Origin: Microbacterium sp. TNHR37B
Lineage (GTDB): Bacteria > Actinomycetota > Actinomycetes > Actinomycetales > Microbacteriaceae
Assembly: GCF_001620065.1 (NCBI RefSeq)
Contig: NZ_LQGV01000003.1
Span: forward strand, 930,001 to 994,000
Direction: 5' to 3'
Length of the DNA: 64,000 nucleotides
The notes beneath the pieces were generated by a model. That model saw only the letters and a list, made by a program, of their open reading frames with translations. It searched no databases and had not been told where the DNA came from. The translations under genes and the position numbers were made by a program. Within the stretch, counting starts at the first letter, position 1, and every line of letters starts with the position of its first letter. This document shows positions 32,214-41,895 of the stretch, one piece after another.

Positions 32214-35200
32214 TCAGTCCTGCTCGGTCTGACGACGACGGCGCCAGCCGAGGATCGTGACACCGGTACCGGCTCCGAGGGTGAGGACCCCGAGGAGGCT
32301 CCACCACAGGAGCGCGGCCGAGTCGCCGCCCGTGCCCGGGAGGCTGCCGTCGCTGCCGCCGTTGCCGGCCGGGCGCCCCTCGGTACCCCCGTTGTCGGTG
32401 CCACCGTTCCCGTTCCCGCCGCCGTTGCCTTCGCCACCGGTCCCACCACCGTTGTCGGTGCCGCCGTTGTCGGTGCCACCGTTGTCGGTCGGCGCAGCCA
32501 CGGTGAGCGTGGACTCCGCCTCCACGGCGCCATCGCGACGGACGACGACCGTCAGCATGGCCTCCTCGCCCGGCTCGAGACCCGTGACGATGAGGTACGC
32601 CCCCACACGCTCGACCGAGCCGCGCGACGTCGTGACCTCGTACTCGGCGTTCGGGTCGTAGTCGCTGATGAGGACCGTGATGGTGCCGTCCTCATATGCG
32701 GGCTTGCCGAACTCCGCGGGAACGCCCGGGTCGAGCGCGGCGCCGTTGGTGCCGGCCGCGGCGGAGGTCGCCCCCGTCGCCGAGGCGGTCACGGTGATGA
32801 CGGCCGACTGTCCGGGGCGCAGGCCCGTGACGGTCACGATGTTCGCGCCCGCCGGTGCCGCCGGTGCGACAACAGCTGCCACCCGCCGCGGAGCGTTCGC
32901 TCCGATCGTGGCGCTTCCGGCCGAGGACTCGACCGTGTAGGTCACCTCCGGGTCGAAGTTGGTGATCGGGACGGTGAATCCGGTCACCGTGCGGGTGACG
33001 GCGCCCAGGATGGGCCGGACGCCTCGGTCGAGGGCCGAGCCGGTGACCGTCGTGGTGGTCGTCGTGGCGCCTTCCTTCGTGGCGGTGACGGTGACCTCCG
33101 CCGTCTCGCCGGGGCGGAGGCCGGTGACCACGACCACACCGTCGACGATGATGGCCGTTCCCGCCGTGGTGCTCACGGTGTAGGTGGCATCGGGGTCGGG
33201 GTCTTCGATCGCGAAGGAGAAGCCGCCTGCGCTGCGGGTGACCTCTCCGGCTTCCGGGACGGAGCCGCTCTCGAGGGCCGTGCCCACGACATTCGCCTCC
33301 GCATCCGTGCGGCCCGTCTTCGCGACCGAGACGGTGACCTCGGCCGACTCCCCCGGCTCCAGGCCGCTGACGACGACCATGCCGTCGAGGAGACCCACCG
33401 TGCCGACGTTCACGGCGACGGTGTACTGGGCGTCGGGGTCGAAGTTGGTGATCGGCGCGAGGAAGCCGTGCGCGGTCCGCGTGAGCGCGCCGAACTGCGG
33501 AGCCACACCAGCCCCCAGCGCGGCACCCGCCGTCGACTCGGTCGCCGTGGTGGCGCCCGGTGTCGACACGGTCACCGTGACGGTCGCCGTTTCCCCCGGC
33601 TGCAATCCCGTCACGGTGACCACGCCGTCGGCGATGGTCGCCGAGCCCGCGGTCGTCGACACGGCGTACGTCGCGTCGGCATCCACGTTCTCGATCGGCA
33701 CCGTGAAGCCGTCCTCGGTGCGGGTGAGGTCGCCGAACTCAGGCTTCACTCCCGTCTCCAAGGCCGTTCCGGTGGCCGACTCCTCGGCGTCGGTGAAGCC
33801 GTCCTTCGCCACGGTGACCGTGACGGTGGCCGACTCCCCCGGCTCCAGGCCGGAGACGGTGACGACACCGTCCGCGACCGTTGCCGTGCCTGCGGTCGTC
33901 GTGACCGCGTACGTCGCATCCGGATCGACGTTCACGACCGGAACGGAGAAGCCGTCCGACGTGCGCGTCACCTCCCCCAGGTCGGGTGCGACGCCTGCGG
34001 CGAGCGCGAACGCGAGCGCCGAAGACTGTGCGGGGGCCTCGCCGGATCGAGCGACGGTGACCGTCACCCATGCCGACTGTCCCGGTTCGAGACCGGTCAC
34101 GACCACGACGCCGTCCACGATCGACGCCGTGCCCGCCGTGGCGCTCACCGTGTAGGTCGCGTCCTCGTCGTAGTCGTCGATCGCCACGGTGTAACCGCCC
34201 GCCGTGCGGGTGACGGCGCCGAGATCGGGAGCGGAGCCCGAGGTGAGGGCGCGACCCGACGTGCTCGCCGACGCGGGGGTCGCCCCGGGCGCGGCGACGG
34301 TGACGGTGACCGTTGCGGTCTCGCCCGGCTCGAGTCCGGTGACCGTGACGATGTCACCGTCGATGGTGGCGGTGCCCGAGGAGGAGGTGACCGTGTACTC
34401 GGCGTCCTCGTCGAGGTTGTCGATGACCACGCGGTAGCCGTCGACCGTGCGGGTCACCTCGCCGAACGTGGGAGCGACGCCCGCGTCGAGTGCGGATCCT
34501 TCCCCCTCGGTGTCGGCGTCGGTGCTGCCGGTCTTCGAGACGGTGACGGTGACGGTGGCCGCCTGACCAGGCTCCAGCCCGGTGACGGTGACGACGCCGT
34601 CGCCTCCGATGGTCGCCGAACCGGCCGTGGTCGTCACGTCGTAGTCGGCGGCCGGGTCGAGGTTCTCGATCGCGACGGTGAAGCCGTCGGCCGTCCGCGT
34701 GATGTCGCCGAGCGCGGGTGCGACGCCGGCGGCGAGCGCAGATCCCGACGTCGTGCCCGACGCCGAGGCGCGGTCGGCGCGCGCGACGGTGACCGTGACG
34801 CCAGCGGTCTGTCCGGCATTCAGGCCTGTGACCGTGACGACACCGGCGCTGACGGTGGCCGTACCCGCCGTCGAGGTGGCGGTGTAGGTCGCGAGGGGGT
34901 CGACGTTCGTGATGCCCACGGTGTACCCGTCGGCCGTGCGGGTCGGAGTGCCGAACGTCGGCGCGACGCCCGGAGCGCGAGGGGTCACCGCGTTCGACGA
35001 CGCCGAGGCCGATCCCGGGCCGGATGCATTCCGCGCCACGACCCGGAACTGGTAGCTGACGCCGTTCGTGAGCCCCGTCACCGTCGTGCTGGTACCGGTG
35101 GCCGTGCCGCACGACGTGAAGGATCCGCCGGACGCCGAGCAGAGGATGTCGTACCCGGAGATCGTCGAGGTGCCCGCGGTCGGCGCGGTCCACGACAGCG

Positions 35201-38200
35201 CGGCCGAGGCGTTCCCCGCAGCGGCGGTCACCGAGGCGGGCGCTCCGGGGACGGTGCCCGGGGTCGCCGGCACGCGCGGGTTCGACCGCTCCGAGTACAG
35301 CCCGCCCTGCGTGAGCGTCTGCACCGACACGTAGTAGGTGGTGTTGTTGGTGAGACCGGTCAGCGTGCACGTGAGGGTCGCGGTCGTGCACGTGGTGATG
35401 GTGGATCCGGCGCCCGCTGCGCTGAACGCGGTGGCCGTGTACGACTGCACCACGCCGCCGTTCGCATCGGCGGCGGTCCAGGCCACGACGATGGAGTTGT
35501 TCGCCGCGGTCGCCGTGATGTTGCCCGGCACGCCGGGGTAGCCGATGGGCTTTCCGGAGCCGGCGTTGGAGGCCGCACCCGCGCCGGCCGCGCTGACGGC
35601 CCGCAGCTTCACCGAGTAGGTCGTGCCGTTGGTGAGGCCCGAGATGACCAGCGGACTGCTGAGGCCGGACAGGTCGGCCCAGGTCGCGCCGTCGTCGGTC
35701 GTGTACTGGTAGCGCGTGATGGCGCGGTCACCCGCGGCGCCCGCGGTGAAGGCGACGGTGAGGCGCTGATCGCCGGCGGTCACCGAGGTGATCGTCGGTG
35801 CCGCCGGCCGGGCCAGCGGCGTGCCCGTGGCGCGGGGAGCGGACGCGGGGCCGGCGCCGGCGACGTTCGACGCCGTGACGGCCACGTAGTACTCGGTGCC
35901 GTTGGTGAGCCCGGTCACGGTGCAGCTCGTCGACGCCGTGGTGCACGAGGCGACGACGCTCGTCGAGGTCGCCGACGCGTAGACGCGCGCGGTGTATCCG
36001 GTGACCGCGCTGCCCCCGTCGGACGAGGGAGCAGACCAGGTCACGTCGAGCGAGCCCGTGTTCGAGACCGCGGCGACCGACTGCGGTGCGCCGGGAACGG
36101 TGCGCGGGGTGGTCGTGGCCACCGCGGAGGCGGCACCGGTCCCGATCGCGTTGATCGCACGCACCTGAACGTTCACGGCCGTGCCGTTGGTCAGGCCGGT
36201 CAGCACGAACGACGTCGCGAGGCTGGCGGTGTCGATCCAGGTGTCGCCGTCGAGCGAGTACTCCACCCGCGTGAGCGGAGAGCCGCCGTCGCCGGTCAGG
36301 GCGTAGGACACCGAGACCGCGGAGTCGCCCGGCGTCACGGTGACCGTGGGACGCGGCGGGGCCGAGGCCGGGGCGACCGTCACGATGTTGGAGACCGGGC
36401 TGACGCCGGCCGAGTTCACCGCGCGCACCTGGAGCGAGTACCCCTGGCCGTTGACGAGGCGGACGCCGGTGTCGGCGGAGGGCGAGGTGATCGCCAGCGG
36501 AAGGGAGGTCCCCGATGCGGTGGCCCAGGTCGCACCGCCGTCGGTGGAGTACTGCCACGAGGTGATGGCCGCGCCGCCGTTCGCGCCGGGTGTGATGTCG
36601 GCCGTGAGGGTGCGGTCGCTGCGGACGACGGAGGTCACCGTCGGACGCTCGGGAGCCGAGGCCGGCGTCGCCGATTCCGGAGCCGAGGGCGAGCCGGTCC
36701 CGACGGAGGAGATCGCCCGAACGCGCACCGACGCCGACACGCCGTCGGTCAGGTCGCCGATCACGAACGAGGTCGAAAGGCTCCCCGTGGAGGTCCAGGC
36801 GCCACCGTTCACGCTGTACTCATAAGCGGTGATCGCCCGGCCACCGTTCGCACCCGGGGTGAAGGCCACCGCCACGGCGCCCGAACGAGGGGTGACCGAC
36901 GAGATGGTCGGCGCGGAGGGAACATCCACCGGCACGCCGTCGACGACGGCCGAGGCCGCCCCCGCGCCCACCGCGGTGATCGCGCGGATCTCGATGGGAT
37001 ACGTCTCGCCGGAATCCAGCGGAGTGGATCCGTCGGAGGACGACGTCGTGAGGACGATCGGCGAGGCGGTGTCGCCGCCGTCGTCGCGAGTCCGCCACGT
37101 GGCACCGCCGTCGGTGGAGTACTCGTAGCCGGTGATCGCGCTGCCGCCGGTGGTCGCCGGGGCGGTGAAGTCCACGGTGAGGGTCACCGGGTCGGTGGCG
37201 GAGACCGCCGTGATGGTCGGCGCCGAGGCGAGGCCGCGCGGGGTGCCGGAAACGGTCGAGGACGGCATCCCGGAGCCGAGCGCGTTGATCGCCCGCAGTT
37301 GCACGCCGTACGACGTGCCGTTGGTGAGGTCGGTCAGGACGAAGGTCCCCGCGTGGGGCACATCGCTCCACGCTCCACCGTCCACCCGGTACTGCACACG
37401 CTGGATCGGGCTGCCGTTGCTGTCGCCGAGCTGGTAAGCCACGGTGAGCGTCTCGTCACCCGGGGTCACGGTGACGCCGATCGGCGCGGCGGGCACGCCC
37501 GGGGTGCGCACGGTCACGGCGTCGGAGGCGACACCCGCACCCGACGCGTTGACCGCGCGGACGGCGACGGAGTACGACGTGCCGTCGTCGAGCCCGGAGA
37601 TGACGACGGGGCTCGAGGTGCTCCCGGTGGAGACCCAGTTCCCCGAGCCGATCCGGTACTCGTACCGGAGGACGGGTGAGCCGCCGTCGAAACCGGGCGT
37701 CACGTCGAGGCTGATCGTCTGGGCCGCTGCCGTCGCGCTGACGATCGTCGGCGCGCCGGGCACGGCGATGGGCGTGCCCGACGCGGGCGTGCTGGCCGCA
37801 CCGGCACCGACGGAGCTCGTCGCCCGCAGCTCGACCTGGTACGTCGTGCCGTTGGTGAGGCCCGGGATGGCCAGAGGTGAGGTGGTTCCCGCCGCGGGCA
37901 GCCACGAACCGCCGTCGACGCGGTACTCGTACCCGGTGACCGGTGCTCCGGACGTCGGCGCGGTGAACGACGCGCGGAGCGCGCCGTCCTGGCCCTCGAG
38001 CGAGGTGATCGTGGGAGCCGACGGCGCAGCGTACGGCGTGAGAGGCGCCGACTGCGCCGAGAAGTCACCGGTGCCCTCGGTGGAGACGGCGGCCACACGG
38101 AAGACGTAGGCGGTGCCGTTGGTCAGGCCGGAGATCGTGGTGTCGGTGCGTGCCGAGCCGACGAGGGTCGAGGCGCTCCAGGTGGAACCGCCATCGGAGC

Positions 38201-39206
38201 TGTACTGCACCGCGTAGTCGCTGACCGGGGCGCCACCGGCCGACGCCGGCGGGTTCCACTCGAGGGCGACCGACGACACGCCCGCGACGCCGCGGACGGC
38301 CGACGGCGCGGAGGGCGCACCGGTGTCGTAGGAGATCGTGATGGAGCCGTTGGTGCCGTTCGCGGCGACGTACTGGTAGGAGGAGGTGAGGCTGCTTCGC
38401 CCCGCGGTGCTGTTCTGTCCCACCGAGCCGCCGTAGCCGAACCACTCGTTGGAGGTGCCAGCGCCGAACTCGATGGCACCCTGGGCGCCACCCTGCGCGC
38501 CACCGCCGCCACCGCCGGAGCCGCCGCCGTCGTCGTTGCTGCAGGAGACCTGCGCGCAGCGGTCGAACGCGTTGATGCCGGTCTGGCCGTTGGTCGACGT
38601 GGTGTCGGTGCGGCCGACGTACGTGCCGTCGGCGTTGCGTCCCCGCGTCGGGGCGAACTGACCCGACCCACCGTTGCCGCCGCCGCCGGCGGCGACGATC
38701 TGGTCGGAGCCGATCACGACGACACTGGCCGCACCACCGGCGCCGCCCTGGCCGGAAGACCCGCGGGTGCCGGTGCGGCCACCGGGACCGCCGTCGAAGC
38801 CGGCCAGCGGGTTGTTGCCCCCCGCCGGTGCCGCCGTGGCTCCCGACGTGCTGGATGTTCCGGTCGTGCCGCCCGAGCCGACGGCGATCGTGATCGTCGA
38901 TCCCGGCGTCACGGCCACGCTGCCGCTGACGACCCCTCGATACGATCCGAGGTCGGGAGCGGCTGTCGCGTCGGCGCCGCCGTTGCCGCCCAAGCCACCC
39001 ACGAGCGTGAGGTTGAGGGCGGTGACGCCGGCGGGCACGACGAACGACGCGGTCGAGCCGGTGTAGGAGTAGGTGTTCGTCGTGGTGGTCGGCGCTGCGC
39101 TCGCGGGAGCGGCGGCGACGGCGATCAACGACGTGGTGAGCAGGGCGATGACACCGGTGGCCGCCGTGAGGCGTGCGGAACGGCGTCGTGCAGACAGGCG
39201 CGACAT
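32214..39206 (-). CDS. Giant LPxTG-anchored surface protein with FN3 and beta-repeat arrays
   Basis: 2330 residues from the ATG at 39204-39206, with GAGGAG upstream. A signal peptide (about 1-38, ending PASAAP) is followed by a Gly-rich domain (about 90-290, GGNGG, GGPGGRTG). Twelve fibronectin type III modules follow (about 300-1405; each begins P-x-AP or PxxPT and carries LTNGTxYxVxVRAxNxxG). Ten related modules of about 80 residues come next (about 1410-2225; GVAPxxGxVTRTxDGFTVxI...VTGLEPGExATVTVTV). A Gly/Asn linker, the sortase signal LPGTG (about 2289), a hydrophobic helix and a positive tail (WRRRRQ) complete it. It is a cell-wall-attached adhesin or scaffold. The long open antisense frame over it reflects GC-rich repeat codons, not a gene. 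Confidence 0.9.
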   Translation of the reverse strand: MSRLSARRRSARLTAATGVIALLTTSLIAVAAAPASAAPTTTTNTYSYTGSTASFVVPAGVTALNLTLVGGLGGNGGADATAAPDLGSYRGVVSGSVAVTPGSTITIAVGSGGTTGTSSTSGATAAPAGGNNPLAGFDGGPGGRTGTRGSSGQGGAGGAASVVVIGSDQIVAAGGGGNGGSGQFAPTRGRNADGTYVGRTDTTSTNGQTGINAFDRCAQVSCSNDDGGGSGGGGGGAQGGAQGAIEFGAGTSNEWFGYGGSVGQNSTAGRSSLTSSYQYVAANGTNGSITISYDTGAPSAPSAVRGVAGVSSVALEWNPPASAGGAPVSDYAVQYSSDGGSTWSASTLVGSARTDTTISGLTNGTAYVFRVAAVSTEGTGDFSAQSAPLTPYAAPSAPTITSLEGQDGALRASFTAPTSGAPVTGYEYRVDGGSWLPAAGTTSPLAIPGLTNGTTYQVELRATSSVGAGAASTPASGTPIAVPGAPTIVSATAAAQTISLDVTPGFDGGSPVLRYEYRIGSGNWVSTGSTSSPVVISGLDDGTSYSVAVRAVNASGAGVASDAVTVRTPGVPAAPIGVTVTPGDETLTVAYQLGDSNGSPIQRVQYRVDGGAWSDVPHAGTFVLTDLTNGTSYGVQLRAINALGSGMPSSTVSGTPRGLASAPTITAVSATDPVTLTVDFTAPATTGGSAITGYEYSTDGGATWRTRDDGGDTASPIVLTTSSSDGSTPLDSGETYPIEIRAITAVGAGAASAVVDGVPVDVPSAPTISSVTPRSGAVAVAFTPGANGGRAITAYEYSVNGGAWTSTGSLSTSFVIGDLTDGVSASVRVRAISSVGTGSPSAPESATPASAPERPTVTSVVRSDRTLTADITPGANGGAAITSWQYSTDGGATWATASGTSLPLAITSPSADTGVRLVNGQGYSLQVRAVNSAGVSPVSNIVTVAPASAPPRPTVTVTPGDSAVSVSYALTGDGGSPLTRVEYSLDGDTWIDTASLATSFVLTGLTNGTAVNVQVRAINAIGTGAASAVATTTPRTVPGAPQSVAAVSNTGSLDVTWSAPSSDGGSAVTGYTARVYASATSTSVVASCTTASTSCTVTGLTNGTEYYVAVTASNVAGAGPASAPRATGTPLARPAAPTITSVTAGDQRLTVAFTAGAAGDRAITRYQYTTDDGATWADLSGLSSPLVISGLTNGTTYSVKLRAVSAAGAGAASNAGSGKPIGYPGVPGNITATAANNSIVVAWTAADANGGVVQSYTATAFSAAGAGSTITTCTTATLTCTLTGLTNNTTYYVSVQTLTQGGLYSERSNPRVPATPGTVPGAPASVTAAAGNASAALSWTAPTAGTSTISGYDILCSASGGSFTSCGTATGTSTTVTGLTNGVSYQFRVVARNASGPGSASASSNAVTPRAPGVAPTFGTPTRTADGYTVGITNVDPLATYTATSTAGTATVSAGVVTVTGLNAGQTAGVTVTVARADRASASGTTSGSALAAGVAPALGDITRTADGFTVAIENLDPAADYDVTTTAGSATIGGDGVVTVTGLEPGQAATVTVTVSKTGSTDADTEGEGSALDAGVAPTFGEVTRTVDGYRVVIDNLDEDAEYTVTSSSGTATIDGDIVTVTGLEPGETATVTVTVAAPGATPASASTSGRALTSGSAPDLGAVTRTAGGYTVAIDDYDEDATYTVSATAGTASIVDGVVVVTGLEPGQSAWVTVTVARSGEAPAQSSALAFALAAGVAPDLGEVTRTSDGFSVPVVNVDPDATYAVTTTAGTATVADGVVTVSGLEPGESATVTVTVAKDGFTDAEESATGTALETGVKPEFGDLTRTEDGFTVPIENVDADATYAVSTTAGSATIADGVVTVTGLQPGETATVTVTVSTPGATTATESTAGAALGAGVAPQFGALTRTAHGFLAPITNFDPDAQYTVAVNVGTVGLLDGMVVVSGLEPGESAEVTVSVAKTGRTDAEANVVGTALESGSVPEAGEVTRSAGGFSFAIEDPDPDATYTVSTTAGTAIIVDGVVVVTGLRPGETAEVTVTATKEGATTTTTTVTGSALDRGVRPILGAVTRTVTGFTVPITNFDPEVTYTVESSAGSATIGANAPRRVAAVVAPAAPAGANIVTVTGLRPGQSAVITVTASATGATSAAAGTNGAALDPGVPAEFGKPAYEDGTITVLISDYDPNAEYEVTTSRGSVERVGAYLIVTGLEPGEEAMLTVVVRRDGAVEAESTLTVAAPTDNGGTDNGGTDNGGGTGGEGNGGGNGNGGTDNGGTEGRPAGNGGSDGSLPGTGGDSAALLWWSLLGVLTLGAGTGVTILGWRRRRQTEQD

Positions 39207-39393
39207 AGGGGGCTCCTCGTCGGGGGAAACTCCGAGCGGGCTCCCGGAGCATGAGGGTTTTCTCATCTTATGAATGAGCCGTACGCCGTGTCCCTCAGTT
39301 TCTCCTCAGCTTTTGCCCACCAGGGCGCCATCCGCGGGCATTCAGACTGTGCAACTAGCATGTGAACACCGGTCCGCCTGCCAGAGGAGCCCC

Positions 39394-40134
39394 GTGGGAC
39401 TACTTGACAGCTTCGAGAAGGGACTCGAGCGCGCCGTGAACGGCGCGTTCGCGAAGACCTTCCGTAGCGGTGTCCAACCTGTGGAGATCGCGTCGGCTCT
39501 GCGTAGTGAGCTCGACACGAAGTCCGCCGTGGTCAGCCGCGACCGCATCCTCGCGCCCAACACGTTCTCCGTGCGGCTGGCTCCGGCCGACCACGAGCGC
39601 CTGAGCGCGCTCGGCACCACCCTCGACACCGAGCTCCTGCAACTCGTCGAGGCACATGCACAGGCGCAGGGCTACAGCTTCGCCGGCCCGGTGACCATCT
39701 CGCTCCGCGCCGACGAGCAGCTGTCGACCGGAACCGTACGCGTGGATGCACGCACGGCAGCGGGCGAGGTCGCCTGGCGCGGAGTCATCGACGTCGAGGG
39801 CAAGAAGCACACCCTCACCAAGAGCCGCACCGTGATCGGCCGCGGGTCCGACGCCGACATCACGATCTCCGACGCGGGCACCAGCCGGCGGCACGTCGAG
39901 ATCCTCTGGGACGGCACCCGCGCGATGGTGCGCGACATGGGATCGACCAACGGCACGAAGCTCAACGGCGCTCCGGTGTCCGAAGCAGCCCTCACCAGCG
40001 GGGCCGTCGTGACGATCGGTCGCACCGACATCGTCTTCTCGGTCGTGCCCCAGGCGACGCCCGCACGCCCGCCGCTTCCGACCACTCCGCCCGACGACGC
40101 GACGCGGGTGTTCGACCACGGGGGCGCGTCGTGA
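39394..40134 (+). CDS. fhaA: FHA-domain protein FhaA (DUF3662 + FHA)
   Basis: 246 residues from the GTG at 39394, with AGAGGAG four bases upstream. The N-terminal DUF3662 domain (about 1-115, GLLDSFEKGLERAVNGAFAKTF) is followed by a linker and a C-terminal FHA domain (VIGRGSDADITI, SRRHVEI, STNGTKLNG) that binds phosphothreonine. In mycobacteria FhaA links PknB signalling to peptidoglycan precursor flipping. It is first in the growth and phosphorylation operon; fhaB overlaps its stop (GTGA). Confidence 0.95.
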   Translation: MGLLDSFEKGLERAVNGAFAKTFRSGVQPVEIASALRSELDTKSAVVSRDRILAPNTFSVRLAPADHERLSALGTTLDTELLQLVEAHAQAQGYSFAGPVTISLRADEQLSTGTVRVDARTAAGEVAWRGVIDVEGKKHTLTKSRTVIGRGSDADITISDAGTSRRHVEILWDGTRAMVRDMGSTNGTKLNGAPVSEAALTSGAVVTIGRTDIVFSVVPQATPARPPLPTTPPDDATRVFDHGGAS

Positions 40135-40649
40135 GCTCGCTGACGCTCCTGCTGCTGCAGGTGGGCTTCCTCGTCCTCCTGTGGTTCTTCGTCTTCGCGG
40201 TCGTGTACTCGCTGCGCGCCGACGTGTTCGGCGTCAAGGCGCGCAAGCTCCCCGACCCGGCGCCGGCGGCTCCGGTGGCCGCCCCCGCCGCTGCGGCCAC
40301 CGCGCCCGTCGCGCCGGTCGCCTCGGCGCCCGGCGGCCGGGAGAAGGCGACGGCGGCGACGGTCTCGCGCATCGTCATCACCAGTGGCCCGAAGTCCGGC
40401 CTGGAGGTCCCGCTCGGGAGCGAGCCGGTGACGATCGGACGCTCGAGCGAGTCGGGTCTGGTCATCCGCGACGACTACACGTCCAGCCACCACGCCCGCC
40501 TGCTGCGGTGGGGCGACCAGTGGATGATCCAGGACCTCGACTCCACCAACGGCACCTGGCACGACGGCGAGCGCGTGAGCACGCCCGTGCCGGTGATCGT
40601 CGGCGCGACCATCAAGGTGGGCGCGACGACCTTCGAGCTGCGGAAGTAA
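40131..40649 (+). CDS. fhaB: FHA-domain membrane protein FhaB (FipA)
   Basis: 172 residues. One N-terminal transmembrane helix (LTLLLLQVGFLVLLWFFVFAVVYSL) is followed by an Ala/Pro linker and a C-terminal FHA domain (TIGRSSESGLVI, TSSHHARLL, STNGTWHDG). It recruits phosphorylated partners at the membrane during growth and division. Starts at the GTG overlapping the fhaA stop. Confidence 0.94.
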   Translation: MSSLTLLLLQVGFLVLLWFFVFAVVYSLRADVFGVKARKLPDPAPAAPVAAPAAAATAPVAPVASAPGGREKATAATVSRIVITSGPKSGLEVPLGSEPVTIGRSSESGLVIRDDYTSSHHARLLRWGDQWMIQDLDSTNGTWHDGERVSTPVPVIVGATIKVGATTFELRK

Positions 40650-40662
40650 CGGGCGCATCTCC

Positions 40663-41895
40663 ATGGTCTTCGAGGGGTCGAGCGTCGCCATCTCCCACAC
40701 GGGCAAGGTGCGGTCGAACAACCAGGACTCCGGCTACTCGGGGTCCAACCTGTTCGCCGTGGCCGATGGGATGGGCGGGCACGCTGGCGGCGATGTCGCC
40801 TCGAGCCTCGCGATCCACCGCCTGAAGAGCCTCGACCACGCCTTCCCCTCCACCGATGCGGCAGAGCGCGCCCTGCGCGACGCGATCACCGACACCGCGA
40901 CCGAGCTGATCGACACGGTCGTCGTGCGCCCGGAGCTGGCGGGCATGGGGACGACCGTCAGTGCGATCGTGATGGTCGACGACTATGCCGTGATCGCCCA
41001 CATCGGCGACTCGCGCGTCTACCTCTATCGCGACGACGCCTTGACCCAGATCACGACGGACCACACGTTCGTGCAGCGCTTGGTCGACTCGGGCCGCATC
41101 ACCCCCGAAGAAGCGCGCTACCACCCCCGCCGGTCCGTGCTCATGCGCGTGCTCGGCGACATGGACCCCGATCCCGAGATCGACGCGTTCGTCATGCAGA
41201 CCCAGCCCGGAGATCGCTGGCTGATCTGCTCCGACGGCCTGTCGGGCGTCGTCGACGACGCCCACACCTCCAAGACGCTCGGTCAGGGTCACGCCCCGGG
41301 TCGCACTGCCGACCTGCTCCTCAAGCAGGCGCTGGATGCCGGCGCGCCTGACAACGTGACGATCGTGCTCGTCGACGTCGGCGGAGCCCACCCGGTCGTC
41401 AGCGGAACGCCCACGATCGTCGGCTCGGCCTCGAACCCGCTCGGTGTCGAGGTGCCCGCGGCGCGCCCCGGACGCACGAGCTGGCTGCACCCCGGGCGCC
41501 AAGCGGCCAACGAGCCGACGCACTTCGAACCGGCGGCCGAGTTCCTCGAAGAGGTCATCGAAGAGGATCGTCGCCGGGCCCGACGGCGGCGGATCTGGTG
41601 GCTCGTCGGCCTCGTGGTGACCCTGGCCGCCCTCGCGACCGCGCTGTTCGGCGCCTACCAGTGGACCCAGACGCGCTACTACATCGGGGCCGACGACGAC
41701 TCGGTGGTGATCTACCGAGGGATACCGCAGGACCTGGGGCCGATCTCCCTCTCGTCCGTCTACGAGGACACGGGCATCCTGCTGGCCGACCTCCGCGCCT
41801 ACCAGCGGTATTCGGTCGAACGCACGATCAGCGTCCGCTCCCTCGCCGACGCGCAGGCTCGCGTCGACAACCTGCGCCCGGAGGTGACCCCGTGA
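40663..41895 (+). CDS. pstP: PP2C-type Ser/Thr protein phosphatase PstP
   Basis: 410 residues. The catalytic domain (about 1-240) has the metal-binding motifs VRSNNQDSG, VADGMGGHAGGD, AHIGDSRVYL, LICSDGLSG and DNVTIVLVD. A juxtamembrane linker, a single transmembrane helix (about 308-330) and an extracytoplasmic tail of about 80 residues follow. It reverses PknA/PknB phosphorylation. RodA begins at the GTGA overlap. Confidence 0.95.
   Translation: MVFEGSSVAISHTGKVRSNNQDSGYSGSNLFAVADGMGGHAGGDVASSLAIHRLKSLDHAFPSTDAAERALRDAITDTATELIDTVVVRPELAGMGTTVSAIVMVDDYAVIAHIGDSRVYLYRDDALTQITTDHTFVQRLVDSGRITPEEARYHPRRSVLMRVLGDMDPDPEIDAFVMQTQPGDRWLICSDGLSGVVDDAHTSKTLGQGHAPGRTADLLLKQALDAGAPDNVTIVLVDVGGAHPVVSGTPTIVGSASNPLGVEVPAARPGRTSWLHPGRQAANEPTHFEPAAEFLEEVIEEDRRRARRRRIWWLVGLVVTLAALATALFGAYQWTQTRYYIGADDDSVVIYRGIPQDLGPISLSSVYEDTGILLADLRAYQRYSVERTISVRSLADAQARVDNLRPEVTP

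Noticed and set aside
32208..37679. A 1823-codon open frame on the plus strand opposite the giant surface protein gene
   Set aside because: The minus strand has a signal peptide, modular FN3 repeats and an LPGTG anchor. The plus frame is Arg/Gly-rich without domains and is open only because of repeated GC-rich codons.
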